Made by a program: the position numbers and the translations under genes. This document shows positions 51,768-62,806 of a DNA stretch of 64,000 nucleotides, in pieces (the stretch's first letter is position 1; each line of letters starts with the position of its first letter). Origin of the DNA: AP-15 sp963703745 (lineage in GTDB: Bacteria > Pseudomonadota > Alphaproteobacteria > ATCC43930 > CGMCC-115725); assembly GCA_963703745.1 (NCBI GenBank), contig CAVPFL010000005.1:496001-560000 (forward strand), written 5' to 3'. The notes beneath the pieces are model-generated. The model was not told the DNA's origin. It saw only the letters and a list, made by a program, of their open reading frames with translations, and made no database searches.

Positions 51768-54317
51768 TCATACGGAGCCACCGCCAATCACGTCCTTCAC
51801 CTTGGTCGCAAGCTGCTTCAAGCTGAAGGGCTTCGACAAGAAATCGATATCACCATCACTATCGAGCCGTTGTCGGAATGCGTCTTCGGCATAACCCGAT
51901 ATGAAAATCACCTTTATATTGTAACGTATCTCCCGCACCTCGCGCACGAGCCCGGGCCCGTCCAGGCGCGGCATCACGACATCGGTGATCAAGAGATCGA
52001 TCTTCTCTGCGGCATTGCGGATCACCTCGAGCGCTGCTTCGCCACTCTCGGCCTCGATTACTTTATAACCCTTGTTACGCAGTGCGCGCGCAGCGAATTT
52101 CCTGACAGGATCCTCGTCCTCGACCAGCAGCACCGTGCCACACCCGGTCAAATCCTTGCCCGTCGGAGCCTCGTTGGCGTCGAGACGAGCGCTCATTGAC
52201 GCTTCCGTCGCCTGGTAACGCGGCAGATAGATCTCAAATACTGCTCCTCGGTCGGGATAGCTATCGACAAAGACGAAGCCGCCAGTCTGCTTGACAATAC
52301 CATAAACCGTTGACAAACCGAGCCCGGTTCCGGAGCCCAATTCCTTAGTCGAGAAAAATGGGTCGAAAATGCGTGCCAGATTGTCGCCGGGGATCCCGAC
52401 CCCGGTATCCGCCACCTCGATCAGCACATAGTCTCCCGCCGGCATCACCTCGTGCCCGCGCCGCTGGGCCTGTGCGGAACGAACATTCGCAGTACGGATG
52501 GTCAACGTCCCACCGCTGGGCATTGCATCCCGAGCATTGACCGCGAGGTTGATGATAACCTGCTCAAGCTGACCTTGGTCAACCTTGACGGGGCCAAGGT
52601 CTCGTCCGTGCACGACCTTCAGCTCGATATTCTCACCGATCAAACGCCGCAGCAGGTGGAATAAATCGACGAGGACATCGGTGATATTAAGAACCCGCGG
52701 CTGCAACGTCTGCTGCCGCGAGAACGCCAGCAGCTGCCGCACCAAATTGGCGGCCCGGTTGGCGTTTTGCTGAATTTGCATGATGTCGGCAAAGGAAGGG
52801 TCACCAGGTTGAAACCGCAGCAACAAGAGATCGCAGAACCCGATCATCGCGGTCAGCAGATTATTGATGTCATGCGCAACCCCGCCCGCGAGCTGGCCGA
52901 CTGCCTGCATCTTTTGCGACTGGGCAAATTGGATCTCGAGATTTTTCTGCTCGGTGACGTCGATAAAATGAAGGGTAAATCCGCCCCCCCGGTCGAGGCC
53001 GGTTCCCGATGTGTCTCCCTCGACATCGTCAATCCGGCTAAGGAACAGAACAATTGTCTTTTCGCGTGGGCTTGCGATTCGAATTTCGATCGGATCGCGT
53101 TCTGCTCGCCCATCAGCCGCTGCCGCCAGCTTCGCCGCGATGCCGTTGCGGTCTTCCTTGTTCAGCAAACCGATGAGCTCCCGTCCAATCAAATCCTGAG
53201 GTGCAACCCCGAACAGCTCGCCGAGCGCACGGTTCGCTTCCTCGAAACGACCTGAACGGTCGAGCAGTGCGCTGCCGATCGGCGCGTTGGCGAAAAAGCG
53301 TTGAAAGCGGCGCGCCAATCTGAGCGCAGCCTTCCACTCGCGCTCGGGTGTCAAGTCGCACACCACAGAGCGTGTGCGCAACTCGACCCCCGATCCGACA
53401 ATGCTCTGGCCAATCCAAGCAGGGACGATACGGCCTTGGCAGGTTTTGAGCATTACTTCTCCGCGTTGCGTCCCATCACCCTGACCACCGAAGGGATCGG
53501 AGGGCCGCGTCTCCCCGGCCGGCAACGAGGCTATAAAATCGCGCAGGACTACCCCACTCGCGAGCAGTTTTGAGGGGGTGCTGCCAAGCCACTGTGCCAG
53601 CGTCTGGTTGATGAAACGGAGACGACCATTGCCATCGACCGAGTAGAAGCCGATCGGTGCATTATCAAAAAAGTCAACCAGCTTATCTCGCTCATTGCGG
53701 ATAACCGTTTCCACTTCGGAGCGTTCAGTGATGTCGTGTATATTTAAAAAGCTGTATCCGGGACGCCCAGTAATCGGACTTGCTGAAATGTTGAACCGGC
53801 CGACAACGCCGCCGCGCGCATCCTGGAGAGAAACTGCGATGCTAGCGCGGACCCCAGCCGCGGCTTGTCGGCGCAGCTGGAGAAATTCCTTTACGGACTT
53901 CGGATCTGCAGCCAGAGAGTGTTCGATGCGCTCGAGGGGCGGCTCTACTCTTCCGGGGAAAAGGTGATGGAACGCGAGGTTTGCATAGGCCATGCGTCCA
54001 TCCCTCGCGACAATCATCTGCGCGACCGGCGCGGTGTCGAGCGCTAGGCTCAGCATATCTAGTCGATCGGCTAATGCGCCTTGTGCCCAACGGGCAGCAA
54101 AAGCCGAGATGCCGCTGATACCGGCGAGCCCGAAAATTGTGTATTCAGTCGCCTTTGTGGCCGAACCGGTGATCGTCCATGCCAAATACAGAGCGCCGAA
54201 GCCGGCGATTGCGGCAAGAGCTTGCGCCGCACCTCCAAGCGAACGGATCCACCCTGGATGCCTGCCATGAGGTGTGCAACCAATCCCCCGGCGCATCCGT
54301 TCTACGTCGACCATCAT
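51768..54317 (-). CDS. cckA: Cell-cycle hybrid histidine kinase CckA
   Basis: The 849-residue protein has two membrane segments (about 34-50 and 58-74). Three PAS-like regions follow (about 90-195, 212-320, 335-450), then the H-box GGVAHDINNLLTAM with His about 482. N-box INLAVNARDAM, VADTGVGIP, GTGLGLSTVYGI and a receiver with LLVEDEDPVR and LLITDVVMPRLDG (Asp about 779) complete it. GGVAHDINNLL and the PAS number are those of CckA, which through ChpT controls CtrA. The sciP-like gene is 6.4 kb away. Confidence 0.95.
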   Translation of the reverse strand: MMVDVERMRRGIGCTPHGRHPGWIRSLGGAAQALAAIAGFGALYLAWTITGSATKATEYTIFGLAGISGISAFAARWAQGALADRLDMLSLALDTAPVAQMIVARDGRMAYANLAFHHLFPGRVEPPLERIEHSLAADPKSVKEFLQLRRQAAAGVRASIAVSLQDARGGVVGRFNISASPITGRPGYSFLNIHDITERSEVETVIRNERDKLVDFFDNAPIGFYSVDGNGRLRFINQTLAQWLGSTPSKLLASGVVLRDFIASLPAGETRPSDPFGGQGDGTQRGEVMLKTCQGRIVPAWIGQSIVGSGVELRTRSVVCDLTPEREWKAALRLARRFQRFFANAPIGSALLDRSGRFEEANRALGELFGVAPQDLIGRELIGLLNKEDRNGIAAKLAAAADGRAERDPIEIRIASPREKTIVLFLSRIDDVEGDTSGTGLDRGGGFTLHFIDVTEQKNLEIQFAQSQKMQAVGQLAGGVAHDINNLLTAMIGFCDLLLLRFQPGDPSFADIMQIQQNANRAANLVRQLLAFSRQQTLQPRVLNITDVLVDLFHLLRRLIGENIELKVVHGRDLGPVKVDQGQLEQVIINLAVNARDAMPSGGTLTIRTANVRSAQAQRRGHEVMPAGDYVLIEVADTGVGIPGDNLARIFDPFFSTKELGSGTGLGLSTVYGIVKQTGGFVFVDSYPDRGAVFEIYLPRYQATEASMSARLDANEAPTGKDLTGCGTVLLVEDEDPVRKFAARALRNKGYKVIEAESGEAALEVIRNAAEKIDLLITDVVMPRLDGPGLVREVREIRYNIKVIFISGYAEDAFRQRLDSDGDIDFLSKPFSLKQLATKVKDVIGGGSV

Positions 54318-54479
54318 CCTCGCCTTGAACGGTTGCTATACTACTGGAGATAGATTAAGATTGTGAAGTCGCAGCCTACTTAAACGCTTTTGTAAAAATT
54401 TCTGGAACCCACCGCCGCGATAAAAGCTCGATCGTCTGCTTCATCCGCATCCGGGCGCACCGGAAAGTATCAAGAGGCG

Positions 54480-54896
54480 TCAGTCGTCGCGGTGTGTCCT
54501 CTCCATGCGCTCGTGCCGTTTCTGTGCTTCTATGCTCAAGGTGGCGATCGGGCGCGCTTCGAGACGGTGGATGCCGATCGGTTCGTCGGTCTCCTCACAA
54601 TAGCCGTAGGTGCCGTCGTCGATCCGGTTGAGCGCTGCATCGATCTTGGAGATTAGCTTGCGTTCGCGCGCGCGGGTTCGCAGTTCGATTGCCCGCTCTG
54701 TCTCGAGCGAGGCCCGGTCGGTCAGGTCGGGCTTGAGCAGGCTCTCTTCTTTCAAGTGCTGAAGTGTGTCTGACAACTCTGCAAGCAATTCGGCACGCCA
54801 ACTCAACAGCTTCTGCCGAAAGTATTCGACCTGAAGCGGATTCATGAACTCTTCGTCGTCGGAAGGATGATAGTTGGGCGGCAGCGACGGACGCAT
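54480..54896 (-). CDS. dksA: DksA-type transcription factor
   Basis: The 138-residue protein starts at ATG 54896 (an AUG-free extension runs to 55094 in the frame). It has the coiled-coil tip DRASLETERAIELRTRARERKL, then YGYCEETDEPIGIHRLEARPIATLSIEAQKRHE. Only one of the four zinc cysteines remains, as in other alphaproteobacterial DksA proteins, so the finger relies on other contacts. It acts at RNA polymerase with ppGpp. Confidence 0.92.
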   Translation of the reverse strand: MRPSLPPNYHPSDDEEFMNPLQVEYFRQKLLSWRAELLAELSDTLQHLKEESLLKPDLTDRASLETERAIELRTRARERKLISKIDAALNRIDDGTYGYCEETDEPIGIHRLEARPIATLSIEAQKRHERMERTHRDD

Positions 54897-55060
54897 CGGT
54901 CTCCCCGAAACTCCGTGAATGAAGCGGCGCGGAGTATATGAAGCGGGCCTTCCCGCTTCAAGCCCGAGAATCGCGACGAGCACATTGATTCCGCTTGCGT
55001 TTCTGCGGATTGAACGAACCCGCTTGCGCGAGAGGGGAGTGAGCTTGGCGTGAGGCGGCT

Positions 55061-55106
55061 CCTGTCTGAGAGGATTGTGGTTGTCCCGACCCAATCATCA
55101 GACAGG
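55061..55106. repeat. Inverted repeat before the recombinase pseudogene
   Basis: CCTGTCTGA and TCAGACAGG form perfect nine-base arms around 28 bases; GGATTG and CAATC extend the pairing. It sits at the left edge of the recombinase-transposase block, just before the GGAG site and start ATG 55117, so it may mark the element end or be an attenuator. Confidence 0.5.
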
Positions 55107-55116
55107 AGATCCTGTG

Positions 55117-55976
<860 letters not shown>

Positions 55977-55984
55977 GCCTTCGC

Positions 55985-57179
55985 ATGCACGGCTCGCTGG
56001 AGGTGGCGGATGTCTTCCGCCGCCACGGGCCCGCCTACCGTGAGACTCATGCCGGCCATCTGAGCCGCGGTCAGCGTCGGGTCATGGGCGCCATCGAAAC
56101 CTGCCGCTCGGCCGCGCTGGGCGGTCATGTCGAACAGTGCAACGACTGCGGCCAGCTTCGCATCCCGCCTACAATTCCTGCCGCAACCAGCACTGCCCGA
56201 AGTGCCAAGGGTTGGCGCGTGCTCAATGGCTGGCCGACCGACAATCCGAGTTGCTGCCGGTGCCGTACTTCCACCTCGTCTTCACGGTGCCGGCGCCGAT
56301 CGCCGAGATCGCTCTCCACAATAAGGCCGTCGTCTATGGCATCCTGTTCACGGCCGCCGCCGAAACGCTGCGTCATCGCTGCCGATCCCAGGCATCTCGG
56401 CGCCGAGATCGGGTTGGTGGCCGTCCTGCACACGTGGGGACAGAACCTGCATGATCATCCTCATGTCCACTGCGTCGTGCCGGGTGGCGGGCCCTCTGCG
56501 GACAGGAGCCGCTGGATCGGCTGCCGCCCCGGCTTCTTTCTGCCGGTAAAGGTGCTGTCGTGTCTTTACCGCCGGGCTTTTCCTGACCCGCCTCCAGGCG
56601 GCGTTCGATGCGGGCGAGCTCCGGTTCTTTGGCGATCTGACGAGCTTGGCCGCGCCAGCCGTGTTCGCTGCCTGGCTGCGGCCGTTGCGTGCCATTCGCT
56701 GGGTCGTCTACGCCAAGCGACCGTTCGGCGGACCCCGGCAGGTGCTTGATTATCTCAGCCGCTATACCCATCGCGTCGCCATCGCCAACAGCCGCCTGGT
56801 CGGTCTTGCCGAGGGCCGGGTCAGCTTCCGCTGGAAGGATTATCGCCACCACGACAAACAAAGGGTGATGACCCTTGGCGCCGACGAGTTCATCCGCCGC
56901 TTTCTGCTCCACGTCCTGCCCGACGGCTTCCATCGCATCCGCCACTACGGCTATCTCGCCAACGGTCACCGAGCCGCCAAGCTCGCCGATTGCCGCCGTC
57001 TGCTGGCGGTCCCCGAGCCGGCGACGCCTGCCCCTGCCGCCGATTACCGGGAGCGTTACCAGCAGCTCACCGGCCGCTCACTCGACCTCTGTCCGTGGTG
57101 TAGCGGCCGCATGATCGAAATCGGCGTCATTCCCCGCGCGAGCACTTTCGCCTCTGCGGCTCCCTGGAACACCTCATGA
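55985..57179 (+). pseudogene. IS91-family (Y2/HUH) transposase, several frameshifts
   Basis: Pieces in different frames reconstruct one IS91-type protein. The N-terminus has VFRRHGPAYRETHAGHLSRGQRRV in part, and a zinc motif CxxC in NQHCPKCQG. Then come ARAQWLADRQSELLPVPYFHLVFTVP, HTWGQNLHDHPHVHCVVPGGG (HUH-like), and the double-tyrosine helix YLSRYTHRVAIAN in the intact last segment 56646-57179. At least four frameshifts break it. It is the partner of the recombinase just upstream. Confidence 0.88.
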
Positions 57180-57547
57180 TCCCAATGCGAGACCCCATCA
57201 CAGCCCAGTGTCCTGGACCGGCGCCAGCAAACTGTGGACGCCGTCACTCCGCGACCGCTTTCAGCGACCGGCGACAGATCGTATCCAGCCAATCAACCCT
57301 CCGAGCCGCGGCCATCTACGGCGCCATTGAGCAGTCTACGTCCCATGGCGCCACCAACATCCCGATCGCGGCTCACCGCCGGGCCGCCTCGAACCGGCGT
57401 CGCCGCTTCCTCCCGACTACCGGCAGGACTCAATCCCCATAGGCCGCCACCCTCGATCCGCGGCTTCGTTCAATCAGGCTTCTGTGCAATCCCGCGTTCC
57501 GGTACTGCCCTGTCGACTGTGCCTTGACGCGGGATCGCGCAGAACCC
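57180..57547. other. Non-coding right flank of the IS91-type element
   Basis: About 370 bases with no coding frame that matches a known protein. It lies between the IS91-type transposase and the left repeats of the IS21 element. I could not place the IS91 terminus in it. Confidence 0.4.
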
Positions 57548-57581
57548 TCAATCATTTTCAATCATTGAAACCTCAATCATT
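57548..57581 (+). repeat. Triple TCAATCATT direct repeat at the IS21 left edge
   Basis: TCAATCATT occurs three times (57548, 57558, 57573) with short spacers, right next to the first IS21 terminal unit at 57582. The repeats could be target-side sequence or part of the outer terminal array. Confidence 0.5.
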
Positions 57582-57744
57582 CCGATTTGAAAACGGCCAC
57601 CGTTCCGATCTGAAGGCCCGGGGTGGATCTTCCCAGCGAGTCATTGGGGGGATGTCACTAGTCTTGTCTTCGCGTCGAGTTGTCAGGGCTCGGTCGATCG
57701 ATCGCGGCGGCTGAGCGGCACCCGCGGTCCCTCGGTGGGAACCG

Positions 57745-58072
57745 ATGGCTCAATCTAGCCAAAGCCGCGCGGCGGCGCGATGTTGACCAGTTCGTCGAGA
57801 TCGAGATCGACAATCGCCGGTAACGCCTCGCCCGTGGTACCGGCGCGCAACGCCTCGGGCAGCGCGTCGAGCTACGCGGCATATTGGGCGTGCAGCGCGA
57901 GGATTGTGCCGACGGCGGATTGCCATTGATGTAGCTCGGCTGGAGCGGCGGATTGGGCGAGATGAGCGCGGCGGTGCTGCAGCGCGAATGCCGATGTGGC
58001 GTTGGCGATATCAAGCCTGACGCTCGGCGCCGGTCAGGGGCCGATCGCCGCTTGGTTTGCGAGGCGTGACAT
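57745..58072 (-). pseudogene. Small decayed gene downstream of istB
   Basis: GGAGGACAACC precedes ATG 58072; the frame stops after 11 codons. A later frame on the same strand reads ANATSAFALQHRRAHLAQSA, then WQSAVGTILALHAQYAA, stop, LDALPEALRAGTTGEALP and LDELVNIAPPRGFG. It looks like a genuine small IS21-associated protein broken by an early shift and an internal stop. The function is unknown. Confidence 0.5.
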
Positions 58073-58119
58073 GGTTGTCCTCCCTTCTACTCCGTTATGT
58101 AACGCAAATCGCAGCTAGC

Positions 58120-58715
58120 TCATCTGGCGGTCTCGGCGCCGCGTCGTTTGCGCAGGCTGTCGCAGTTGAGTTCGATCCGATAGGCGTTCTGGACGACCAG
58201 ATCGAGGATGGCGTCGGCCCGCGTGGGTTCGCCGATGATCGCGTACCAGCGCTGGCTCGTGATCAACAATGAGCCGGTGTCGTAGCGATCCTTGACGATT
58301 TCGAGCAGATCACGGCGCTGCTCGGGGCCGAGCGGCTCGGGTTCCCAATCTTCGAGGTTCAGCAGGTTGACCCAGGCGAGCGAACGCAACAGCTTGGCAT
58401 CGCGGCGGTCACCGCCGGCCAAAGCCAGCGCAACCGTCAGGCGCGGCACGCGCTGGTTGAGCACCGAGAGGTTCTCGCGGCAAGCCTTGTGGTCGAGCGC
58501 ACAGGAGATCCCACTCTTGCCAATCCCGGTGGGCCCGATGACGAGGAGATTGCGGTGCTGGCGGATCCAGGTCAAATGCCGAGGGATCGAGCAGGACGGC
58601 GAGCAATTCGGGGTGCTGGAGATTGCCCGCCTCGGGGTTTCGAGCAAGTTCGCGAAAGCCGCGCGCCATGCCCTGCAGGTCGAGCTCGTAATTCGAGCGT
58701 GGGGTGGTCGAGCAT
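58120..58715 (-). pseudogene. istB: istB, IS21 helper ATPase, frameshifted
   Basis: MLDHPTL at 58715 starts the usual IstB N-terminus. The next frame has MARGFRELARNPEAGN, and the third carries LLVIGPTGIGKSGIS (Walker A), LLNLEDWEPEPLGPEQRRDLLEIV and RYDTGSLLITSQ. The span is about 50 codons shorter than intact IstB, so deletions accompany the shifts. Confidence 0.87.
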
Positions 58716-58726
58716 CGAGCTCTCGT

Positions 58727-60302
58727 TCAGTGGAAATAGCGCGGGCCGCGGATGTTGGCGTGCACCATCACTGTGCTGTGGGCGGCCGACGCACAGGGGC
58801 GGCGATCGAGATTGTTGGCGAGGATCGAGGCGATGCTCTTGTAATTGAATGCACCGATCTCGATGGCACGACTGGCAACCCACTCGGCGCGCGCCGGATC
58901 GACGCCGCGCAGCAGCCGCATGACCCCGAGGCAGGTACGGAAACCCTGTTCGGGGTGTGACCGGTGGGCCAGGATGGCGATGATCAGCCCCTCGGTGCTC
59001 GGGCCAATCGTCTGCCTCCAGCGCTTGAAGCGCTCCGGCGTCCACTCGCCGTAACGGCGATGGGCACTGTGCTCGGATCGGTGCCATGGCGTCGGCCGCC
59101 ATAGCGCCGAGCATGAGCGGCAAACGCGCTTGCCGCGATGGAACACCTCGACCGTGCGCGCGGTGATGCAGACATCGACCTGCTGGCGGATCGGGGCGTG
59201 CGGCACCGAATAGCAGAAACTCGCGATCTCGACGTGATAGTCCAAGCCGACGCGGGCCAACTGCCGCGCGGCAAAGACATATTCGGTGGCCGGCAGCCGA
59301 CGCAGCAGCGGACGCTCGATCGCCTCGAATAGCTGGTGCCGGCTGATGCCGAGGCGACGGATCGGGCACTCGTTCATCTGCATCAGCACCTCTCGGATCG
59401 CCGCGTTGCATTCGGCGAGCGAGAAGAAGGTGACGTGGCGCAGACGGCCGAGGATATCAGGATTGGGCAAACCGCACCCCGGCCTCGACCCCCGCCTTCG
59501 CGACGGCAAGCTTTCGGCCTGTCGCGCGGTTTGCGCGGTCGGGCTGGGAGAATGCCGATCGCGTAATGCGCTGCCATGCGTGCGTAATTTCGATTCACCT
59601 CCGGGTCGTAGAACGACGGCTTGTGGATGCCCGCTTTGAGATTTTCCGGTGCCACGAGCCTGGGGCTGCCCTGGAAAAACCTGAACATATGTACATGCGC
59701 GCCAATCCAATCGGGCAGCGCCTCTAGGTCCAGCTCGCCTCCGCGTAGATGTAGTTGGAGGCACCGAGCACGGCGACAAAGATCTGCGCCGGACCGATCT
59801 CGCCGGTGAGCCGGTTGACGATCGGCACCATCTTGCTGGAATAGTCGATGAACACCTTGTCGCCGGCCACGTGGTGTTGTCGCATCGTCGGCGACAGCCG
59901 GTGCACGAACTCGCGGTATAGCTCGCAAAAACGGCTGTAAGCCATAGCCGTAGCGATGTGCGGCCTGTACTCCTCCCACAGCACCGTCAGATTGACCCCG
60001 GGCCGCTTCATCTCGCGCACTAGCGATGCCCAACCGGGCTCCAACCGCCGGCGCGTCCCCGGCCTGGGACCGCTCGCAGCAAACAGCCGCTCCGCGAGAA
60101 CCTCGTCAGTCAGCTCGTCCGCTAACGGCCGAGTCAGGCCCGCTGCCGCGGCTCGCGTCAGATATTCCTTGACCGTACTGCGGCTCACCCCAAGCTCGCG
60201 CGCCATTGCCGGCGCGCTCATCCCGATCCCGTCATGCAGTCGCAGCAACTCACGTATCCGTCGCATGGTCAGCCTCTGTGCCGGCATCTGCTCCCCTTCC
60301 AA
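58727..60302 (-). pseudogene. istA: istA, IS21 transposase, frameshifted
   Basis: The 5' frame from 60302 has MRRIRELLRLHDGIGMSAP and a helix-turn-helix (MARELGVSRSTVKEYL), then WEEYRPHIATAMAYSRFCELYREF and KVFIDYSSKMVPIV (first catalytic Asp). The frame is lost near 59735. Other frames supply NYIYAEASWT, WIGAHVHMFRFF, NLKAGIHKPSFYDPEVN and, in the last piece, MNECPIRRLGISRHQLFEAIERP. At least two frameshifts separate them. Confidence 0.9.
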
Positions 60303-60452
60303 TCGATCGAGGGAGTAGATGCGAGATCCGATGCGCAGGCGACTTCACCCGTTCCATCCAAAGCAGCAGCTCCCCTACCACGCGAGGTGGCCGGCTTCAA
60401 ATCGGAGCGGTGGCCGGCATCAAGTCGGAAAAGGTGGCTGCCTTCAGTTGGC

Positions 60453-60604
60453 ATCTGCATGCGTTTCAGCTGCAGTGTCGCAATTTGAACGAGGACAGCT
60501 GCCCGGCGCTGCACATTCGGGCCGAGTCGGAGCAGTTCGAGGCCGTCGAGCACTTCATGGCAAGATACGGGTTGGCCACAGCCGATCCGCAAGCCACCGG
60601 TTGA
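60453..60604 (+). pseudogene. C-terminal remnant beside the IS21 right end
   Basis: One frame reads HAFQLQCRNLNEDSCPALHIRAESEQFEAVEHFMARYGLATADPQATG in pieces, then stops at 60604. The length and composition suggest a protein tail cut off by the IS21 element. I do not recognise it. Confidence 0.4.
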
Positions 60605-60715
60605 TGAAGCGGGGACCAATTGTAACCGCCCCTGCTCGTCATCTCGGGAATTGCCAACTGTGTTGCTACTTTCTCTTTTAGAATTCTTTAAGATCTTCTG
60701 GTTTACTCTGGCGAC

Positions 60716-61027
60716 ATGGACAAGAACGCAACATTGTACGATTTAGCCCGAGACGAGATCTTGCCGCGCGTTAGCACCTCTGTCCCCGAGTTGCCTCCCC
60801 CCAACACCAAACGCTGGGTCGCGCGGCGCAAGGCGGTGGTCGTCGAGGCCGTGCGGAGGGGTGCCATCAGCCTCGAAGAGGCTTGTCGACGCTATGAGCT
60901 GTCGGTGGAAGAATTTCTCGCCTGGCAGCGCGCGATCGAGTCGCACGGCGTCGCCGGGTTGCGCGTAACCCGGATCCAGATCTATCGTGACACGCCTCCC
61001 ACGCGGCTGGCGAAACCACGCTACTGA
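60716..61027 (+). CDS. sciP: DUF1153/SciP-like regulator
   Basis: The 103-residue protein has LPPPNTKRWVARRKAVVVEAVRRGAISLEEACRRYELSVEEFLAWQRAIESHGVAGLRVTRIQIYR (in parts). This is the DUF1153 core of SciP, which binds CtrA and blocks its activation of targets in Caulobacter. The N-terminus and the tail after YRD differ from SciP. It stands alone among insertion sequences; cckA lies 6.4 kb upstream. A TTTAAGATC/TTTACT stretch before it could hold the promoter. Confidence 0.82.
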   Translation: MDKNATLYDLARDEILPRVSTSVPELPPPNTKRWVARRKAVVVEAVRRGAISLEEACRRYELSVEEFLAWQRAIESHGVAGLRVTRIQIYRDTPPTRLAKPRY

Positions 61028-61510
61028 CCCCCGAATTCGGCGACATAATGGGCTGATTCATCCGCGGACACTGAGCTCCTGAACGCGGATTTCGACGGTG
61101 AATTTATAAAAATCGAAATCATTTCTGCCAGTCGCCTGCACACTCCTGGAGTTGGAGGGGTAAGGCGGCGGAGACCGGGGACACGTTCGCTGCCGCGTTT
61201 GCGTCGGTGCTGCGGCGATAACCAACCAATACAGCTTGTTGCGGATTGACAGAAGCGTGGTCGGGCGGCGAGATGCGGCACGACCTATCAGAGATTCCGA
61301 TGACTCCGTTGGCGCAGTGCCGCCCCTCGCCATAGAAAGTAGCCCATCCCCCTGGTAGGGATTGCCACCTGACCGACACCTGTCCCTGCGAGTTTCAATC
61401 GAAACAGAAAAACTGTAAATGTGAAATCGCTGGTTGAATTCTCACGGTTTTCGTGAGGGCGATTTCGAATTTGCTGAATGTCTGGCAGGGTGATCGGCAA
61501 ACTGACGATT
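61028..61510. other. Stretch between sciP and the IS1182-type remnant, no gene seen
   Basis: About 480 bases. Open frames on the minus strand (up to about 90 codons) have no family resemblance and low-quality composition. Probably old insertion-sequence debris. Confidence 0.4.
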
Positions 61511-61866
61511 AGCAGGTTGCGGAAAAAGTCGCATATTGCAGCGAGATCTGGGGTATAATCCACACTGCGTAACGAGATGTGGGGGACGTCCGATGCGCGG
61601 TGGGGATCTCAGGAGCGAGGCGCTGTTCAGCTATTTGAGCTGCGAAGCGCGGGTGCCGTTGGATCATCCTTTGCGGCCGATCCAGAAGATTGTGGACGAG
61701 GCGCTTGGTGCCCTGACGGGGGAATTCGAGAAGCTGTACGCGAAGCTCGGACGGCCGTCAATTCCTCCTGAGAAACTGCTTCGTGCGTTGCTGTTGCAGG
61801 CCTTCCATTCGGTGCGTTCGGAGCGGCAGCTGATGGAGCAACTCGACTACAATCTGCTGTTCCGCT
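61511..61866 (+). mobile_element. Left part of an IS1182/IS5-type element, cut by IS66
   Basis: GCAGGTTGCGGAAAAAGTC at 61511 is the sort of terminal sequence found on IS1182-type elements. A TATAAT box lies at about 61553. The transposase N-terminus follows and is interrupted at 61867 by GTAAGCG, the conserved IS66 end. The rest must lie beyond the window. Confidence 0.6.
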
Positions 61867-61883
61867 GTAAGCGTCCGGTCTGA
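61593..61883 (+). pseudogene. IS1182/IS5-type transposase, N-terminal part only
   Basis: From ATG 61593: MRGGDLRSEALFSYLSCEARVP, then DHPLRPIQKIVDEAL, LYAKLGRPSIPPEKLLRALLLQAF, SVRSERQLMEQLDYNLLFR. This is the N-terminal DUF772 region of such transposases, whose next residues are normally a WFVGL-like segment. After LLFR the frame enters IS66 sequence and stops. It is an insertion-interrupted gene. Confidence 0.88.
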
Positions 61884-61961
61884 ACCGGCCTATTGGGCGT
61901 AGTCAAGGCGGGGTCACTGGGGGAAGCTTGCTCCTTCTGGAGGTACAGAAGGAGCTTTGGA

Positions 61962-62395
61962 GTGGACGGCGAGATTGTAGCGCGGGTGGAGCGTCGTCGG
62001 CAGTGGACGCCGGGCGAGAAGGCGGCGCTGCTGGCCGAGGTGGAAGCGACCGGCGGTCGGGTTTCGGTGGTTGCCCGGCGGCACGGGATTTCGCAGAGCC
62101 TGCTCTATAATTGGCGATCGGCGTGGAGGGCGGCGCGGCTGATCGCGCGAGGCTCAGCCCCGCCGCCGCCGGGGTCGACAGAATTTATCCAGCTCGGCAC
62201 CGTCGCGGAGCCCTACGCCTCGGCAATGCGTATGGCGGCCGTCGCCGCCGGCACGCGGGGCGCGGGTGCGGCGTTAGCGGAGCGCGCCGGGGTGATGGAG
62301 ATCGATCTGCCGCAGGGGGTTCGGGTGCGGTCGATGGCGGCGTCGACGAGGCAGCGCTGCGGCGGGTGCTGTCGGCGGTGCGCGGATTGCGATGA
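61962..62395 (+). pseudogene. tnpA: IS66 accessory gene tnpA with a late frameshift
   Basis: GTG 61962 follows AGGAG. The product has a helix-turn-helix (RRQWTPGEKAALLAEVEATGGRVSVVARRHGISQSLLYNWR in pieces) and MEIDLPQGVRVR near the end. There the zero frame leaves the family sequence (SMAAST...), while the +1 frame continues VDGGVDEAALRRVLSAVRGLR and stops at 62395, overlapping the tnpB start. One base is missing near 62330, unless the shift is programmed. Confidence 0.8.
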
Positions 62396-62745
62396 TCGGC
62401 CTGGCACCGGGAACCAAGGTTTTTCTCGCCTGTCAGCCGATTGATCTGCGCGCCGGGTTTGATGGTCTGGCGGCCAAGGTGCAACAGATCATCGGCGCCG
62501 ATCCGTTCAGCGGCCATGTCTTCCTGTTTCGCGGCAAACGCGGTCATTATTTGAAGGGCCTGTATTGGGACGGCAGCGGCCTGTGCCTGTTTGCCAAGCG
62601 TCTGGAGCGCGGCAAATTCGTCTGGCCGCCGCTGGCGGATGGGACGATGACGCTGACGCCGGCGCAATTGGCGCTGCTGATCGAGGCGATGGACTGGCGT
62701 CGCACGATAGCACCGCCGGCGCCGCCGCGACCCATGCTGTTGTAA
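62392..62745 (+). CDS. tnpB: IS66 Orf2/TnpB accessory protein
   Basis: The 117-residue protein begins MIGLAPGTKVFLACQPIDLRAGFDGL and contains DPFSGHVFLFRGKRGHYLKGLYWDGSGLCLFAKRL (in parts), the conserved core of the IS66 TnpB family. It appears intact and overlaps the corrected tnpA stop in ATGA. Its role is needed for transposition in related elements. Confidence 0.95.
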   Translation: MIGLAPGTKVFLACQPIDLRAGFDGLAAKVQQIIGADPFSGHVFLFRGKRGHYLKGLYWDGSGLCLFAKRLERGKFVWPPLADGTMTLTPAQLALLIEAMDWRRTIAPPAPPRPMLL

Positions 62746-62806
62746 CATATCAGCGATTCTCGATTTGTTCTGGTCTACCCGAGGTTGCCTTCGCTAAGGG
62801 TGGCGC

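Larger units (their letters stand above)
57582..60452. mobile_element. Decayed IS21-family element
   Basis: Left units read CCGATTTGAAAACGGCCACC then GTTCCGATCTGAAG. The right end carries the same repeated units inverted (GGTGGCCGGCTTCAAATCGG, then AGCGGTGGCCGGCATCAAGTCGG and a third weaker copy by 60452). Multiple subterminal repeats are an IS21 trait. Inside are istA and istB on the minus strand, both broken. The 2.9-kb unit is near normal IS21 length. Confidence 0.8.

Noticed and set aside
57548..57581. Short CRISPR-like array
   Set aside because: Nine-base repeats with 1-6 base spacers are not CRISPR; they sit at an IS21 end.
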